16,627 bases of DNA. Origin: Acidothermaceae bacterium. Lineage in GTDB: Bacteria > Actinomycetota > Actinomycetes > Acidothermales > Acidothermaceae. Location of the stretch: positions 1-16,627 of the forward strand of contig JAICLV010000046.1 in assembly GCA_025925185.1 (NCBI GenBank), in the 5' to 3' direction. Position numbers and translations under genes: made by a program. The notes below the pieces were generated by a model, which saw nothing but the letters and a program-made list of their open reading frames with translations, ran no database searches and had not been told where the DNA came from. This document shows, one piece after another, positions 7,429-13,456 of this stretch; position 1 is the first letter of the stretch, and every line of letters begins with the position of its first letter.

Positions 7429-7525
7429 GGCTGCGGTGGGTCACGATGCGGCGTCATTCAAGGCGCAGGCGCGGGCGAGTCGCTCATCCGGACGACGCTC
7501 GCGCCGTTTTGCGGCGCTCGGTGCG

Positions 7526-7554
7526 TTGACGCCGGGCGTGGCTGCGGCTAGCTT
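7526..7554 (+). promoter_or_regulatory. Sigma70-type promoter for the aldehyde dehydrogenase operon
   Basis: TTGACG at 7526-7531 and TAGCTT at 7549-7554 are separated by exactly 17 bp and fit the actinobacterial TTGAC / TANNNT pattern. Transcription would start at about 7561, leaving a leader of about 70 bases to the ATG at 7630. The palindrome at 7553-7564 overlaps the -10 element and predicted start, so repression by steric block is likely. Confidence 0.6.
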
Positions 7555-7585
7555 CAATATTGAACATACGTTCGCTCTACGAACG
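7553..7585. promoter_or_regulatory. Cluster of three overlapping dyads (candidate operators)
   Basis: TTCAATATTGAA (7553-7564) is a perfect 12-bp palindrome. GAAC-N4-GTTC (7562-7573) overlaps its right arm. CGTTCG-N5-CGAACG (7569-7585) is a perfect 6-bp-arm dyad that shares the GTTC of the second. The three together cover the -10 element, predicted start site and early leader of the aldehyde dehydrogenase promoter. This is typical of a repressor site for a TetR-, IclR- or GntR-type dimer. The nearby PcaR-type regulator is one candidate, but it lies about 6.3 kb away. Confidence 0.6.
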
Positions 7586-7629
7586 CGCGGCGGACCTCGA
7601 TGGCCGGCCGTCGCAGCCCGGGAGGCGCC

Positions 7630-9090
7630 ATGAACCTGCTCGATTCGACGACATGGGCGGGGCAGGTCTTCTCCGACGGGTGGCGAGAGCCGCTCGGTGG
7701 CACCCGAGCCGTCGCCGAGCCCGCCACCGGCGGGACGCTCGGCGTCGTCGGAATGGCGAACGCCGAAGACGTCGCCCAAGCGGCAGCGTCGGCCGCGAAG
7801 GCGCAGCCGGAGTGGGCCGCGATGCCGTTCCTTGAACGCGCCGCGGTCTTGCGTCGCGCCGGCGAGATCATCGAGCGCCACGTCGACGAGATCCACTGGT
7901 GGATCATTCGGGAGGCCGGGTCGGCGTTGCCGAAGGCGCAGCTGGAAACCCATGTCGCCGCGCAGGAATGCTTCGAGGCGGCCGCGCTGCCGTCACGTCC
8001 CTCGGGGCAGATCCTGCAAAGCGAGCAACCTCGCTTTAGCATGGCGCGTCGGCTGCCCGCGGGCGTCGTCGGCGTCATCGCGCCGTTCAATGTGCCGCTC
8101 ATTTTGGGAATTCGCTCGGTCGCGCCGGCGCTCGCGTTGGGCAATGCCGTCGTCTTCAAGCCTGATCCGCGCACCGCCGTGTGTGGCGGCGTGGTCATCG
8201 CCCGCGCGTTCGAGGAGGCGGGGCTGCCGCCAGGCGTCCTGCACATGCTTCCCGGCGGTGCCGACGCGGGTGAGGCGATCGTCGCCGACCCCCACGTGCG
8301 GGTCATCTCCTTCACCGGCTCGACGGCGGCCGGCCGCAAGGTCGGCGAACTCGCCGCGCGCCATCTCAAGCGCGCGCACTTGGAACTCGGCGGCAACTCG
8401 GCGTTGATCGTCCTCGACGACGCGGACCTCTCGTTGGCCGCGTCCGCCGGTGCGTTCGGATCGTTCCTGCACCAGGGCCAGGTCTGCATGACAACCGGCC
8501 GCCATCTGGTGCACGAGTCGCTGGCCGACGCGTACGTCGACGCGCTGTCGGCGAAGGCCGACGCGCTACCAGTCGGCGATCCGGCCACGGCACAAGTCGC
8601 TTTGGGGCCGATCATCGACGCGTCGCAACGCGACAAGATCCACGGACTTGTGACGGCGAGCGTCGAGTCGGGGGCCCGACTCGCCGCTGGTGGCACCTAT
8701 GAAGGCCTCTTCTACCGGCCGACCGTCTTGACCGACGTCACTCCGTCTTCACCCGCCTACGCCCAAGAGGTCTTCGGCCCGGTCGCGCCTGTCATGCGGT
8801 TCTCGACGCTCGACGAAGCGGCTCGCCTTGCGGCCGACACCGAATACGGCCTGGCCCTGGGGATCCTGACCGCGGACCCCTTGCGCGCCCTCGATCTCGC
8901 CAGCCGAATCCCGAGCGGAATCGTGCACATCAACGACCAGACGGTGAACGACGAGGCGGTGATCCCATTCGGCGGAGTGGGCGCGTCTGGAACCGGGTCG
9001 CGGTTCGGCGGCGCCGAGGCGAACATCGAGGCGTTCACCGAGACCCAGTGGGTCACCATGCGCAGCGACATCGCGCCCTACCCGTTCTAA
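7630..9090 (+). CDS. Aromatic aldehyde dehydrogenase (benzaldehyde/vanillin dehydrogenase type)
   Basis: This 486-residue NAD(P)+-dependent aldehyde dehydrogenase oxidises an aldehyde to its carboxylate in the cytoplasm. The catalytic set is complete: Asn154 (IAPFNVP), Glu252 (LELGGNS) and nucleophile Cys286 (GQVCMTTGR). FTGSTAAGR marks the nucleotide-binding region and EVFGPVAP the conserved C-terminal motif. The beginning, MNLLDSTTWAGQVFSDGW, and the HINDQTVNDEAVIPFGGVG stretch are typical of benzaldehyde, vanillin and salicylaldehyde dehydrogenases. The ATG at 7630 is preferred because it matches the family N-terminus and has GGGAGG 4 bases upstream. An in-frame ATG at 7600 would add ten residues. 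It heads a rightward operon with the MetE-like gene (24-bp gap) and faces the transporter operon. Its product would enter the protocatechuate pathway if the ring is suitably hydroxylated. The exact substrate is inferred. Confidence 0.88.
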   Translation: MNLLDSTTWAGQVFSDGWREPLGGTRAVAEPATGGTLGVVGMANAEDVAQAAASAAKAQPEWAAMPFLERAAVLRRAGEIIERHVDEIHWWIIREAGSALPKAQLETHVAAQECFEAAALPSRPSGQILQSEQPRFSMARRLPAGVVGVIAPFNVPLILGIRSVAPALALGNAVVFKPDPRTAVCGGVVIARAFEEAGLPPGVLHMLPGGADAGEAIVADPHVRVISFTGSTAAGRKVGELAARHLKRAHLELGGNSALIVLDDADLSLAASAGAFGSFLHQGQVCMTTGRHLVHESLADAYVDALSAKADALPVGDPATAQVALGPIIDASQRDKIHGLVTASVESGARLAAGGTYEGLFYRPTVLTDVTPSSPAYAQEVFGPVAPVMRFSTLDEAARLAADTEYGLALGILTADPLRALDLASRIPSGIVHINDQTVNDEAVIPFGGVGASGTGSRFGGAEANIEAFTETQWVTMRSDIAPYPF

Positions 9091-9114
9091 ACTCCGACCG
9101 ATCGAAGGACGCCG

Positions 9115-10236
9115 ATGACCCAGCGCGTTGAGCCGCCGTTCCGAGCCGACCACGTCGGCAGCCTCCTGCGCCCGGAACGGTTGCTGAAGGCGCGCGCACA
9201 GCGCGCCGGTGGCGAGATCTCCGACGACGAACTGCGCGAGGTCGAGGACGACTGCATCCGCGAGGTTGTCGCGATGCAGCGCGACGTCGGCCTGCAGTCC
9301 GCCACCGACGGGGAGTTCCGCCGCTCCGCCTGGCACATGGACTTCATTTACCGGCTGGGCGGAGTGACGCAGGCCGACGAGAAGCTGCACGTGAAGTTCT
9401 TCAATGACGCCGGAACTCTCGACTTCGCGCCGGCAGCGCTGCGCATCAGCGACCGCATCACGCTTGGCGACACGATTTTCGCCGAGCATTTTCAGTTTTT
9501 GCAGCAGCAAGTCGGCGACGGTGTCACGCCTAAGCTGACCATCCCGTCGCCGAGCATGGTGCACTACCGAGGCGGCCGCGCGGCGATCGATCCGACCGTC
9601 TACCCCGATCTCGACGAGTTCTGGGACGACCTGACCACCGCGTACGCCGAGGAGGTGCGGCGTCTCGGCGAGATGGGCTGCCGGTACCTGCAACTCGACG
9701 ACACCAGCCTGGCCTATCTCAACGACCCGCGGCAGCGCGAGCTGATCGCCTCACTTGGTGGTGACCGCGAGCATCAGCACGAGGTCTACATCCGGAACCT
9801 CAACCGGGTGCTGGCCGCCAAGCCGCCGACCATGCGAATCACCACGCACATGTGCCGCGGCAACTTCCAGTCGTCGTGGGCGGCCGAGGGAAGCTACGAC
9901 TTCGTCGCCGAGGCGTTGTTCGGCGGTCTCGCTGTTGACGGTTTCTTCCTCGAGTACGACGACGCGAGGTCGGGCGACTTCTCGCCGTTGCGATTTGTGC
10001 CGCCGGACAAGTGCGTCGTGCTCGGGCTCGTCACCACAAAGCGCGGCGCGTTGGAGAACAAGGACGACCTCAAGCGGCGCATCGACGAGGCCGCTAAGTT
10101 CGTCCCGCTCGAACAACTCTGCCTCTCGCCGCAGTGCGGCTTCTCGTCGACCGTGGAGGGGAACTCGCTCAGCTACGACGAAGAGGTGGCGAAGCTCCGG
10201 CTCATCGTCGAGACCGCCGCCGAAGTCTGGGGCTAA
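9115..10236 (+). CDS. MetE-like zinc-dependent methyltransferase (COG0620, C-terminal methionine-synthase domain only)
   Basis: This 373-residue protein corresponds to the catalytic C-terminal half of cobalamin-independent methionine synthase, like Bacillus YxjG/YxjH. It starts with FRADHVGSLLRPERLL and carries GCRYLQLDDTSLAY. The expected zinc ligands are His245 and Cys247 (THMCRGN), Glu280 (FFLEYDD) and Cys341 (SPQCGFSS). The chemistry would be transfer of an alkyl group to or from a zinc-activated thiol. Without the MetE N-terminal half it is unlikely to be the ordinary folate-dependent methionine synthase. Epoxyalkane:coenzyme M transferase belongs to the same superfamily and is similar in length, so a thiol-alkyl transfer role is also possible. 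GAAGGA lies 5 bases before the ATG. It is probably co-transcribed with the aldehyde dehydrogenase, so a role in handling a methylated or thiol-conjugated catabolic intermediate is plausible but unproven. Confidence 0.85.
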   Translation: MTQRVEPPFRADHVGSLLRPERLLKARAQRAGGEISDDELREVEDDCIREVVAMQRDVGLQSATDGEFRRSAWHMDFIYRLGGVTQADEKLHVKFFNDAGTLDFAPAALRISDRITLGDTIFAEHFQFLQQQVGDGVTPKLTIPSPSMVHYRGGRAAIDPTVYPDLDEFWDDLTTAYAEEVRRLGEMGCRYLQLDDTSLAYLNDPRQRELIASLGGDREHQHEVYIRNLNRVLAAKPPTMRITTHMCRGNFQSSWAAEGSYDFVAEALFGGLAVDGFFLEYDDARSGDFSPLRFVPPDKCVVLGLVTTKRGALENKDDLKRRIDEAAKFVPLEQLCLSPQCGFSSTVEGNSLSYDEEVAKLRLIVETAAEVWG

Positions 10237-10271
10237 GCTCACAGACCAGCCACGCACTATCCACAGGTCGG

Positions 10272-10289
10272 CGCCGCGTTAGCGCGGCG
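10272..10289 (+). terminator. GC-rich hairpin after the MetE-like gene, no T tract
   Basis: CGCCGCG-TTAG-CGCGGCG is a perfect 7-bp stem with a 4-base loop, 36 bp after the MetE-like stop and 17 bp before the next ATG. No run of T follows, so it is at best a weak or non-canonical terminator. It could instead affect translation of the DUF4192 gene. Confidence 0.4.
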
Positions 10290-10306
10290 AGGGTCGCAAG
10301 ACCGCC

Positions 10307-11377
10307 ATGCTCGCAGGCATGTCAAGTGACCATGCCATCGAAGCGGTGCCAGTTCTCAAACTCCGCACGCCGGTCGACATCGTCGACGCGGTGCCGCACC
10401 TCGTCGGGTTCCAGCCGGAGGACTCCTTCGTCTGCATGTCGCTACGCGGGCCGCGCAAGCGACTCGGCGTGGTGAGCCGGATCGACCTCCCGCCGGTCCG
10501 GTATGCCCGGCAGTGCGCTTCGCACGCCGCCCGCTATCTCAAACACGACGGCGCAGAGAACGTCATCGCCGTCTTCTACCCGGTCGACGACGGTAGGTCG
10601 AACGGCCGGGTCGTCGCGCTCCTCGACGCGCTCGCGAAGGCGCTGGGCAAGCAATCGATCGACATCGTCGAGGCTTTGTGCGTGTACGACGGGCGGTGGT
10701 GGTCGCTGTTTTGCGAGGACGACGAGTGCTGCCCGCCCGAAGGAACGCCGATCGACCACGACCGCACGCCCCTCGTCGCGGCGGAGATGGCAGTCAAGGG
10801 TCGGGTGGTCTTCAAGACGCGCACCGAGCTTGAGCAAACGGTGCAACCACTCGGCGGCGCCGCCGGGCGCGAGATGGGCGACGCGCTAACCCGCGCGCGC
10901 TCGTGCGTCGAGACGCAGATCGCCGAAGGCAAGCGGGCCGACGTGGCTGCCGAGTCGATCCGGCTGTACGACGAGGCGGTCCGGCTGCGGCAACCGGGCG
11001 ACCAGTCGCCGACGTCGATGAGCCCGGATGACGCGGCGCGGCTGATCGTAGCGCTCGACGACGTGCTGGTGCGCGACCAGATCCTGACCTGGGCTGAGGG
11101 TGACCGCGGCGCGGCACTGCAACGGTTGCTCGCCGAGTTGGCGCCACGCGCGATGCCGGGCTTCGAGGCGCCGGTGTTAACCGCATACGGATTGTGCTGC
11201 TACGTGCAAGGCGACGGCGCGCTCGCTGGCATCGCTCTGGATCGCGCGCGCAAGGCTGATCCCGACTACAACCTCGCCCGCATTGTCGATGACGCGCTGC
11301 TTCGCTGCGTCAATCCACAGGTGCTGCGCGACTGGTTGCGCGGCCTGCGTGAGGTCTTGAGCGACATGAGATCCTGA
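10307..11377 (+). CDS. DUF4192 family protein
   Basis: This 356-residue protein of unknown function matches the DUF4192 family. The N-terminal signature is LKLRTPVDIVDAVPHLVGFQ, then PEDSFVCMSL, and later VIAVFYPVDD. The W-rich segment YDGRWWSLFCEDDECCPPEG lies mid-protein, and the C-terminal half is helical and repeat-like (AVLTAYGLCCYVQGDGALAGIALDRARKADPDYNLA). It has no signal peptide or membrane segment, so it is probably cytoplasmic. I know the family mainly from Actinobacteria, and no biochemical role is established to my knowledge. Start choice is uncertain between ATG 10307 and ATG 10319 (MSSDHAIEA), neither with a strong ribosome-binding site. It stands 70 bp after the MetE-like gene with a hairpin between, so it is probably a separate unit. 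Confidence 0.8.
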   Translation: MLAGMSSDHAIEAVPVLKLRTPVDIVDAVPHLVGFQPEDSFVCMSLRGPRKRLGVVSRIDLPPVRYARQCASHAARYLKHDGAENVIAVFYPVDDGRSNGRVVALLDALAKALGKQSIDIVEALCVYDGRWWSLFCEDDECCPPEGTPIDHDRTPLVAAEMAVKGRVVFKTRTELEQTVQPLGGAAGREMGDALTRARSCVETQIAEGKRADVAAESIRLYDEAVRLRQPGDQSPTSMSPDDAARLIVALDDVLVRDQILTWAEGDRGAALQRLLAELAPRAMPGFEAPVLTAYGLCCYVQGDGALAGIALDRARKADPDYNLARIVDDALLRCVNPQVLRDWLRGLREVLSDMRS

Positions 11378-11393
11378 ACGGCGGCGGAGCGGA

Positions 11394-11406
11394 TAGTGTC
11401 GGCGCT
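11394..11406 (+). promoter_or_regulatory. -10 element for a leaderless transcript of the NRDE gene
   Basis: TAGTGT at 11394-11399 fits the actinobacterial TANNNT -10 pattern and ends 7 bases before the GTG at 11407. That spacing places the transcription start on the start codon. No ribosome-binding site precedes the GTG. No clear -35 element is seen. Confidence 0.4.
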
Positions 11407-12132
11407 GTGTGCACCGTGGTGTGTCGATGGCGCCCGGACGATCAGTGGCCGGTGCAGGTTCTCGCGCTGCGCGACGAGCTCGCCAGCCGCGCGTTCGACC
11501 TGCCAGGGCAGTGGTGGCCGCAGCAGCCGAGCGTTGTCGGTGGCCGCGACCGCACCGCCGGTGGCACCTGGTGCGCAAGCGATGCCGCGAGCGGTGTCAC
11601 CGCCGTCGTGCTCAACAGGCCGCAGCCCCGGGTGGCACTAGCCGAAGCGCCGAGCAGGGGGGTGCTGCCGCTGCTGGCCGTCCGACATCTCGAGAGCTGG
11701 CCGCAGTATCTCGACATCGAGGGAATGGCGGGATTCAACCTCGTTCTCGCCACGCCGACAGCAGCGCGCTGGTGGTGGTTCGACGGCAACGAGTTGCGCG
11801 ATGAGCCGCTGACGCCAGGCGTTTCGATGTTCACGCCGACGGGGCAGCTGCGCGACGTCGATTCGCGGTTGCTCGCCGGATCGGCGCGACTGGCCGACGC
11901 GGACGCACCGACAACGCAGGTGTGGCGCGACTGGCTCCCCGTGATCGAGGGCGTGCGTCCCAGTGCCGACCCGACCGCGTTGGTGGTGCGCAAGCAGGTC
12001 GACGACGACAGCTACGAGACGGTGTTCGCCCAGTTCATCGCGGCGACTCCGGGAACGCTGCGGCTCGACTACCTGCCGTATCCGGCGCAAGGCGGTGCCG
12101 CAGGCTGGACGACCGCTAGCTGGGACGCCTGA
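11407..12132 (+). CDS. NRDE / TANGO2-family protein
   Basis: This 241-residue protein of the NRDE family is related to eukaryotic TANGO2. It begins Met-Cys, as family members usually do; Cys2 is a candidate N-terminal nucleophile after Met removal. The region LALRDELASRAFDLPGQWWP corresponds to the name-giving NRDE motif, but its Asn is Leu here. GGRDRTAGGTWCA (about 45-57) and VVLNRP (about 67-72) match the family's other conserved segments. TANGO2 is linked to heme or lipid handling in eukaryotes; the bacterial role is unclear. The GTG start at 11407 is fixed by the family's M-C beginning and an upstream -10 element rather than by a ribosome-binding site. It converges on the DoxX-like gene with a 15-bp gap. 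Confidence 0.82.
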   Translation: MCTVVCRWRPDDQWPVQVLALRDELASRAFDLPGQWWPQQPSVVGGRDRTAGGTWCASDAASGVTAVVLNRPQPRVALAEAPSRGVLPLLAVRHLESWPQYLDIEGMAGFNLVLATPTAARWWWFDGNELRDEPLTPGVSMFTPTGQLRDVDSRLLAGSARLADADAPTTQVWRDWLPVIEGVRPSADPTALVVRKQVDDDSYETVFAQFIAATPGTLRLDYLPYPAQGGAAGWTTASWDA

Positions 12133-12147
12133 TCGTCGCGGGGTGGC

Positions 12148-12555
12148 CTAGTCTCGGCAGTCCTTGTCGAGGAGCATGCCGACCCCGATGCCGAGCAGCC
12201 AGATGTCTTTGCTGACGGCGGTGCCGTTCTGAGTGGGCCAGTAGCTTCGTGGTTTGTGCAACGTGGGCGTGCGCAGATACATGGTGACCAGCCCGCCGGC
12301 GAAGGCCGTCAGGATCGCGCCGGCGACTCGGCGCGGGACGACCGGGGCGAGGATCGCGCTGCCGATTGCCATCTCGGAAACGGCGAGACTTTTCACGAAC
12401 GTCGCCGGTGGGACGTCGCGGAAGAACGGGTACGCGCCACTGGCCATGGCGTGCAGTCCGTTGGCGCGTTCGGCTCCGCTCGACCATTTTTCCCATCCTG
12501 TGTGCAAGATGTAGGCCCCGGTGGTCAGCCGGCCGGGTATATCGCGTAGCCGCAT
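12148..12555 (-). CDS. DoxX-like small membrane protein
   Basis: This 135-residue protein resembles the DoxX/DoxD-like family. After a short basic start (MRLRDIPGRLTTGAYILHTGWEKW) there are about three to four hydrophobic segments: the N-terminal YILHTGW region, FVKSLAVSEMAIGSAILAPV, VAGAILTAFAGGLVTMYL and IWLLGIGVGMLL. DoxX proteins are linked to thiol or quinone redox at the membrane. In mycobacteria one acts with superoxide dismutase and a thiosulfate sulfurtransferase. The start has a GAGGAG site 5 bases upstream. It lies 15 bp downstream of the MDMPI-family gene and is almost certainly co-transcribed with it. The exact function is unknown. Confidence 0.75.
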   Translation of the reverse strand: MRLRDIPGRLTTGAYILHTGWEKWSSGAERANGLHAMASGAYPFFRDVPPATFVKSLAVSEMAIGSAILAPVVPRRVAGAILTAFAGGLVTMYLRTPTLHKPRSYWPTQNGTAVSKDIWLLGIGVGMLLDKDCRD

Positions 12556-12570
12556 GACTGCTCCTCGCGG

Positions 12571-13356
12571 TTAGAAGCCGGGGAACGACCCGCGCAACGC
12601 GTCGAGGTCGATCCCGTCGGCTTGGGTGTTCTGTGGCGTGTGACCGGCGTCGAGTCGGCCGTAGACCAGCCGAACGAACGCCTCCGCCGGCAACGCCAGC
12701 AGGGCATTGCCGTTCGGTGCGCCCGTTGCCGGCCCCAACCGCGCGGGTTCGGCGCCAAGGTCGAGTGTGAACGAGCGGCGAGGGTCGCTGGTGACGACAT
12801 GAACGGGCGGCAGGCCGGCGGTCGGCTTCGCGGAGCGCTCGACGAGCTCGGCGAGGTTGTCGACGATGATCATGGCCGCGTCGGCTGCGAGTGTCGCGCT
12901 CGGCCGCGAGACAACGGCGATATCCCATGTGTGCAACTCGTGCTCGGCGAGCCGCATTTGCAGCACGCTCGCGAGGTCGCGTCGGGCACCGAAAAGATCG
13001 AGTTCCCAGGCTTGTCGTGCTTGCGCGCTCATCGCCGTCACGCGGCTCAGAAACTCCCGATCGGCCTGCACGACGTCGTCGGCCTGCTGGCGGGGCGACT
13101 TGGCGTTCCACTTGTCCCACACCGGCTGGAGCTCGACGGAGCCCGCAGGCTCGTGCTCGAGGCCGGCGTCGACGAACTCGCTGAAGATCTCCGCGCTCGA
13201 GCCGAGATGGGACGCGACCTGCGCGACGCTCCAGCCTCGACAATAGGAGTCGGCGACCAGTTGCGAGTCAGAGAGTGATGAGAAGGCGCCCGCGAGTCGC
13301 TCGTGCGACGCGCGCAACACCGTGACCAGCTCGTCTGGTGAGACCAACGTCGCCAC
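12571..13356 (-). CDS. Maleylpyruvate isomerase (MDMPI)-family mycothiol-dependent enzyme
   Basis: This 261-residue cytoplasmic protein has the DinB-like MDMPI N-terminal domain (about 1-150) and the C-terminal MDMPI domain with LTLDLG-type and AFVRLVYGRL segments. The expected metal triad is His50 (VASHLG), Glu138 and His142 (RLAEHELHTWD), equivalent in spacing to the His-Glu-His zinc site of the corynebacterial enzyme. Members use mycothiol for isomerisation, thiol transfer or detoxification. Most, including this one, have unknown substrates. The GTG at 13356 is preferred: AGAGGA lies 4 bases upstream and the protein then begins VATLVSPDELVTVLRASHERL, a normal family start. The double ATG at 13389/13386 lies inside the inverted repeat of the control region. 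It forms an operon with the DoxX-like gene and is divergent from a TetR gene, suggesting a stress- or xenobiotic-induced pair. Confidence 0.82.
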   Translation of the reverse strand: MATLVSPDELVTVLRASHERLAGAFSSLSDSQLVADSYCRGWSVAQVASHLGSSAEIFSEFVDAGLEHEPAGSVELQPVWDKWNAKSPRQQADDVVQADREFLSRVTAMSAQARQAWELDLFGARRDLASVLQMRLAEHELHTWDIAVVSRPSATLAADAAMIIVDNLAELVERSAKPTAGLPPVHVVTSDPRRSFTLDLGAEPARLGPATGAPNGNALLALPAEAFVRLVYGRLDAGHTPQNTQADGIDLDALRGSFPGF

Positions 13357-13383
13357 CGGTTCCTCTCTCGAGCCGAAGCGGGG

Positions 13384-13431
13384 CATCATCCCCGGATCTG
13401 ATTTCTGACGCTAGCAGAACCGGGGAGTGAT
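13384..13431. promoter_or_regulatory. Imperfect inverted repeat between the MDMPI-family and TetR genes (candidate TetR operator)
   Basis: CATCATCCCCGG (13384-13395) and CCGGGGAGTGAT (13420-13431) are inverted copies differing by one inserted base. Each arm also contains its own small GGGG/CCCC or GGGA/TCCC dyad. The repeat brackets a leftward -10-like TAGCGT (13413-13408) and covers the -35 region of the rightward promoter. This is the layout expected for a TetR repressor controlling itself and its divergent neighbour. Confidence 0.5.
13408..13413 (-). promoter_or_regulatory. Possible -10 element for the MDMPI-DoxX operon
   Basis: Read on the minus strand this is TAGCGT, matching TANNNT. 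It lies 51 bp before the preferred GTG start and between the arms of the inverted repeat. The -35 region is not recognisable. Confidence 0.35.
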
Positions 13432-13444
13432 CCCTGATTGTGGC

Positions 13445-13456
13445 TAGGCTGGCCTC
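13445..13456 (+). promoter_or_regulatory. -10 element for a leaderless tetR transcript
   Basis: TAGGCT at 13445-13450 fits TANNNT and ends 6 bases before the ATG at 13457, so transcription should start on or next to the start codon. No ribosome-binding site is present before this ATG, which agrees with leaderless translation. Confidence 0.45.

Larger units (their letters stand above)
7270..7629. other. Divergent intergenic control region
   Basis: These 360 bp separate the leftward transporter operon from the rightward aldehyde dehydrogenase gene. Several overlapping frames are open but none has protein-like composition or a credible start. From left to right I see a dyad at 7363-7375, a consensus -35 hexamer on the minus strand at 7423-7428, a GC-rich dyad GCGCCG-N5-CGGCGC at 7501-7517, and a promoter at 7526-7554. 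A cluster of overlapping AT-rich dyads follows at 7553-7585. The remainder shows no structure I can name. Confidence 0.85.

Noticed and set aside
7270..7629. A missed gene in the divergent intergenic region (several short open frames)
   Set aside because: None has a credible start with protein-like composition. The promoter and dyads account better for the region.
7630..10236. O-demethylation operon (vanillate/syringate type)
   Set aside because: Neither a Rieske oxygenase (VanAB-like) nor a folate-dependent demethylase (LigM/DesA-like) gene is in the window. The MetE-like gene alone does not support the call.
10257..10265. DnaA-box-like CTATCCACA
   Set aside because: It is a single 8-of-9 match with no neighbouring boxes, AT-rich stretch or dnaA/dnaN genes, so it is probably chance.
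12116..13243. 375-codon minus-strand frame across the DoxX-like and MDMPI-family genes
   Set aside because: Arg-rich low-complexity product; both underlying frames encode recognisable families with good ribosome-binding sites.
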